Assembly (NCBI GenBank): GCA_029226205.1
Contig: JAQXXT010000080.1
Location: forward strand, 1-34,982
Direction of reading: 5' to 3'
Origin: Prevotellaceae bacterium
GTDB taxonomy: Bacteria; Bacteroidota; Bacteroidia; Bacteroidales; Bacteroidaceae
DNA length: 34,982 bases
Shown here: positions 32,799-34,982 of the stretch, one piece after another
Layout of the letters: every line of letters begins with the position of its first letter
Position numbering within the stretch: the stretch's first letter is position 1
Made by a program: the position numbers and the translations under genes
Notes under the pieces: generated by a model
The model's input: only the letters and a program-made list of their open reading frames with translations
Told to the model about the DNA's origin: nothing
The model's database searches: none

Positions 32799-33986
32799 AT
32801 GTATAAAAATATTTATCTCAAGCGTGGCAAGGACGAAAGTCTGAAGCGCTTCCATCCCTGGATCTTCAGTGGTGCCGTCCATCATGCCGATGAGGGCATC
32901 AAGGAGGGTGACATCGTAAGAGTCATCACCGCAGAGGGAAAATTCATTGCCGTCGGTCATTTCCAGATCGGCAGCATCGTCGTCCGTGTCCTCAGCTTCG
33001 AGGATGTCGTCATCGATCATGAGTTCTGGCGTCAGCGCCTGCAGGCTGCTTTGGATATGCGACTGGCGATTGGCATTGCCGACGCGCCAAACAACAATAC
33101 GTTCCGCCTCGTCCATGGTGAGGGCGATAACCTCCCGGGGCTCGTCATCGACTGTTATGGTCGTACGGCGGTCATGCAGGCCCATTCCGTTGGTATGCAT
33201 GTATGCCGAATGGAGGTGGCCAAGGCATTCATGGAAGTGATGGACGGTCGTATTGACAACCTATATTATAAGAGTGAGACGACACTGCCCTACAAGGCCG
33301 GTCTCGACGAGGAGAACGGTTTCCTCATCGGTGGTGGCGCCAATGTCGATAATGTTGCTATTGAGAATGGACTGAAGTTTCATATCGACTGGCTGAAAGG
33401 TCAGAAGACGGGCTTCTTCGTGGACCAGCGTGACAACCGCTCGCTCTTGGAGCATTATGCCAAGGGGAAGAGCGTACTGAATATGTTCTGTTACACGGGT
33501 GGCTTCTCGGTTTATGCCATGCGTGGCGGTGCCAAACTCGTACATTCCGTGGACAGTAGTGCCAAGGCTATTGAACTCGTCAACGAGAATATCGCCATGA
33601 ACTTCCCCGGTGATCATCGTCATGAGGCCTACTGTGATGATGCTTTTAAGTATCTCGATGAGCATGATGACAAGTATGATCTTATCATTCTCGACCCGCC
33701 GGCATTTGCCAAGCATCGTAAAGCCTTGCATAATGCGTTGAAAGGTTATACGCGCCTGAATCTGAAAGGACTGCAGCGTATTAAGCATGGGGGAATCCTC
33801 TTCACGTTCAGTTGCTCACAGGCCGTCAACAAGGACCAGTTCCGTGCTGCTGTTTTCACGGCTGCCGCTCAGGCTCATCGTCGGGTTCGTATCCTTCATC
33901 AACTTCATCAGCCCGCCGATCATCCCATTAATATTTACCACCCCGAGGGCGAATATCTGAAGGGATTGGTGTTATACGTAGAATGA
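32799..33986 (+). CDS. RlmI-like 23S rRNA cytosine-C5 methyltransferase
   Basis: A 395-residue class I SAM-dependent methyltransferase. Residues 1-75 form a PUA-type RNA-binding domain (LKRGKDESLKRFHPWIFSGA), about 76-185 a middle domain, and 195-395 the catalytic domain with NMFCYTGGFS at 228-237 (SAM binding), VDSSAKAIEL, and LDPPAFAK around 298-305. The catalytic cysteine is likely C339 in FSCSQ. E. coli RlmI makes m5C1962 in 23S rRNA; the same target is inferred. It has family A elements on both sides. Confidence 0.93.
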   Translation: MYKNIYLKRGKDESLKRFHPWIFSGAVHHADEGIKEGDIVRVITAEGKFIAVGHFQIGSIVVRVLSFEDVVIDHEFWRQRLQAALDMRLAIGIADAPNNNTFRLVHGEGDNLPGLVIDCYGRTAVMQAHSVGMHVCRMEVAKAFMEVMDGRIDNLYYKSETTLPYKAGLDEENGFLIGGGANVDNVAIENGLKFHIDWLKGQKTGFFVDQRDNRSLLEHYAKGKSVLNMFCYTGGFSVYAMRGGAKLVHSVDSSAKAIELVNENIAMNFPGDHRHEAYCDDAFKYLDEHDDKYDLIILDPPAFAKHRKALHNALKGYTRLNLKGLQRIKHGGILFTFSCSQAVNKDQFRAAVFTAAAQAHRRVRILHQLHQPADHPINIYHPEGEYLKGLVLYVE

Positions 33987-34121
33987 TCCCCCGTAGGGGC
34001 ACCCCTTGTGGGCGCCCTAACCCGTGATCCATCGTAGGGGCACCCCTTGTGGGCGCCTTAACCGGGAATTCGTGGATGTTAGGACGGCCCCTAACCCTAC
34101 CTAGCCGCACCCTACGGTGGA
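33985..34121. repeat. compound family A element with a disrupted third unit
   Basis: Two forward units (GTAGGGGCACCCCTTGTGGG at 33993-34012 and 34034-34053) are followed by one reverse unit. In the third, the usual seven bases ACAAGGG between GGACGGCC and CCGCACC are replaced by 15 bases (34090-34104), destroying the conserved loop. The first unit begins right behind the methyltransferase TGA stop. Confidence 0.85.
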
Positions 34122-34144
34122 AAAATTAAAAAATTAAATATAAA

Positions 34145-34882
34145 ATGAAATATATTGGAATAATTCCTGCCCGTTATGCCTCTACCCGTTTCCCGGGAAA
34201 GCCATTGGCAATGCTTGGTGGAAAGACGGTGATTCAGCGGGTGTATGAACAGGTGGCAGCATGCCTCGATGATGCCTATGTGGCAACAGATGATGAGCGT
34301 ATCTTCAGTGAGGTGGAGCGTTTTGGCGGTAAGGCCGTGATGACGCGTAAGGACCATAAGAGTGGTACCGACCGTATTGAGGAAGCCATGGAGAAGATTG
34401 GCGGTGACTGGGATGTGGTTGTGAACATCCAAGGCGATGAGCCCTTTATCCAGCGCTCGCAGATCGAGACGGTATGTCATTGCTTCGATGACCCACAGAC
34501 GCAGATTGCCACTATCGGCAAACCGTTTACGACGATGGAGGCCGTGAAGAATCCTAACTCGCCGAAGATCGTTGTCGACAACAATGGTTTTGCCCTTTAT
34601 TTCTCCCGTAGCGTTATTCCCTTTGTTCGTGGCGTTGACGAGAAAGAGTGGCTGCAACACTATCCCTTCCTCAAGCATCTCGGACTCTATGCTTATCGTC
34701 GTGAGGTCCTCCGTGCTGTGACAGCCCTTCCTCAGAGTAGTCTGGAGAAAGCGGAGAGCCTGGAGCAGCTCCGTTGGTTGCAGAATGGTTTCCGTATCAA
34801 AGTTGGTACGACGGATGTAGAGACGGTAGGCATTGACACCCCCGACGACCTGAAGCGCGCCGAGGCGTTCCTGAATAAATGA
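34145..34882 (+). CDS. kdsB: 3-deoxy-manno-octulosonate cytidylyltransferase
   Basis: KdsB couples Kdo to CMP (CMP-Kdo) for lipopolysaccharide core assembly. The 245-residue protein starts MKYIGIIPARYASTRFPGKP, the diagnostic nucleotide-binding N-terminus, and contains RKDHKSGTDRI, VVNIQGDEPFI and KHLGLYAYRREVL. Length matches the family. It is transcribed rightward, 159 bases after the methyltransferase gene across a repeat element; the TGA stop runs directly into another family A unit. Confidence 0.97.
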   Translation: MKYIGIIPARYASTRFPGKPLAMLGGKTVIQRVYEQVAACLDDAYVATDDERIFSEVERFGGKAVMTRKDHKSGTDRIEEAMEKIGGDWDVVVNIQGDEPFIQRSQIETVCHCFDDPQTQIATIGKPFTTMEAVKNPNSPKIVVDNNGFALYFSRSVIPFVRGVDEKEWLQHYPFLKHLGLYAYRREVLRAVTALPQSSLEKAESLEQLRWLQNGFRIKVGTTDVETVGIDTPDDLKRAEAFLNK

Positions 34883-34982
34883 TCCACTCGTAGGGTGCGG
34901 CCCTTGTGGCCGTCCTAAATCCACGTTGGAACGGAACATAATAAATTATGTCCATACATCATTTCCGGTTAGGACGGCCACA
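34881..34982. repeat. family A pair with a nested family B unit, cut by the window edge
   Basis: A forward family A unit (GATCCACTCGTAGGGTGCGG from 34881, loop CTTGT) follows the kdsB stop. A family B palindrome, GGAACATAATAAATTATGTC plus C at 34933-34953, lies inside, and a reverse family A unit (TTAGGACGGCCACA) begins at 34969 and is truncated at 34982. Confidence 0.75.

Overview
The window looks like chromosomal DNA from a Bacteroidales bacterium, most likely a Prevotellaceae member. The reasons are the gene content (Na+-NQR operon, FeoA-FeoB fusion, M64 peptidase, a BspA-like surface-protein segment), the near absence of Shine-Dalgarno sequences, and many good matches to the Bacteroidetes promoter pattern TTTG-N19-21-TAnnTTTG. 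The genus assignment is inference; no rRNA gene is present.

Layout, left to right. (1) 1-1651: tail of an unidentified gene, a small unknown ORF, two strong hairpins and a leftward tyrosine recombinase, probably the edge of an integrated element that continues outside the window. (2) 1838-7548: leftward nqrA-F operon encoding the sodium-pumping NADH:quinone oxidoreductase. (3) 7753-8116: a small membrane-protein pair (73 and 34 aa), then about 490 bp of mostly empty DNA. (4) 8607-13254: leftward B3/4-domain protein, lipoprotein, queC, and a FeoA-FeoB fusion. (5) 13486-16722: rightward ammonium channel, tRNA-Ala(GGC), and a YczE-like membrane domain fused to a cytidylate-kinase-like domain. 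(6) 16807-24749: a patatin-like lipase and a multi-pass membrane protein with interlocked divergent promoters, then leftward low-molecular-weight phosphatase, chimeric PAP2 phosphatase, yaaA, GNAT-Nudix fusion and secreted subtilase. (7) 24853-25219: tRNA-Ser(CGA) and tRNA-Pro(TGG) separated by a tandem palindrome array. (8) 25271-28062: leftward operon for a LysM glucosaminidase, an M64 peptidase and a TPR protein. (9) 28148-34882: folK, LolA-like protein plus ftsK (leftward), then rightward DEDDy exonuclease, RlmI-like methyltransferase and kdsB.

Most identified genes are housekeeping: respiration (nqr), iron and ammonium uptake, queuosine precursor, folate and Kdo synthesis, envelope maintenance, chromosome segregation, and rRNA modification. 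I found no recognisable defence, secretion or biosynthetic cluster.

The most unusual signal is between genes. Two families of palindromic repeats occupy many intergenic spaces. Family A is a hairpin with GC-rich arms around a nearly constant CTTGT/ACAAG loop; arm changes are largely compensated. Family B is built on GGRACATGAT...ATCATGTYCC. Copies sit directly behind stop codons, and in four genes the repeat's own leading GTAGGG supplies the TAG stop. One 57-bp piece of a compound family A element is repeated almost exactly on both sides of the methyltransferase gene. Other notable items are the BspA-like/PAP2 chimera with a TTG start, three 22-bp palindromic tandem repeats before yaaA, and the 28-bp tandem array between two tRNAs.
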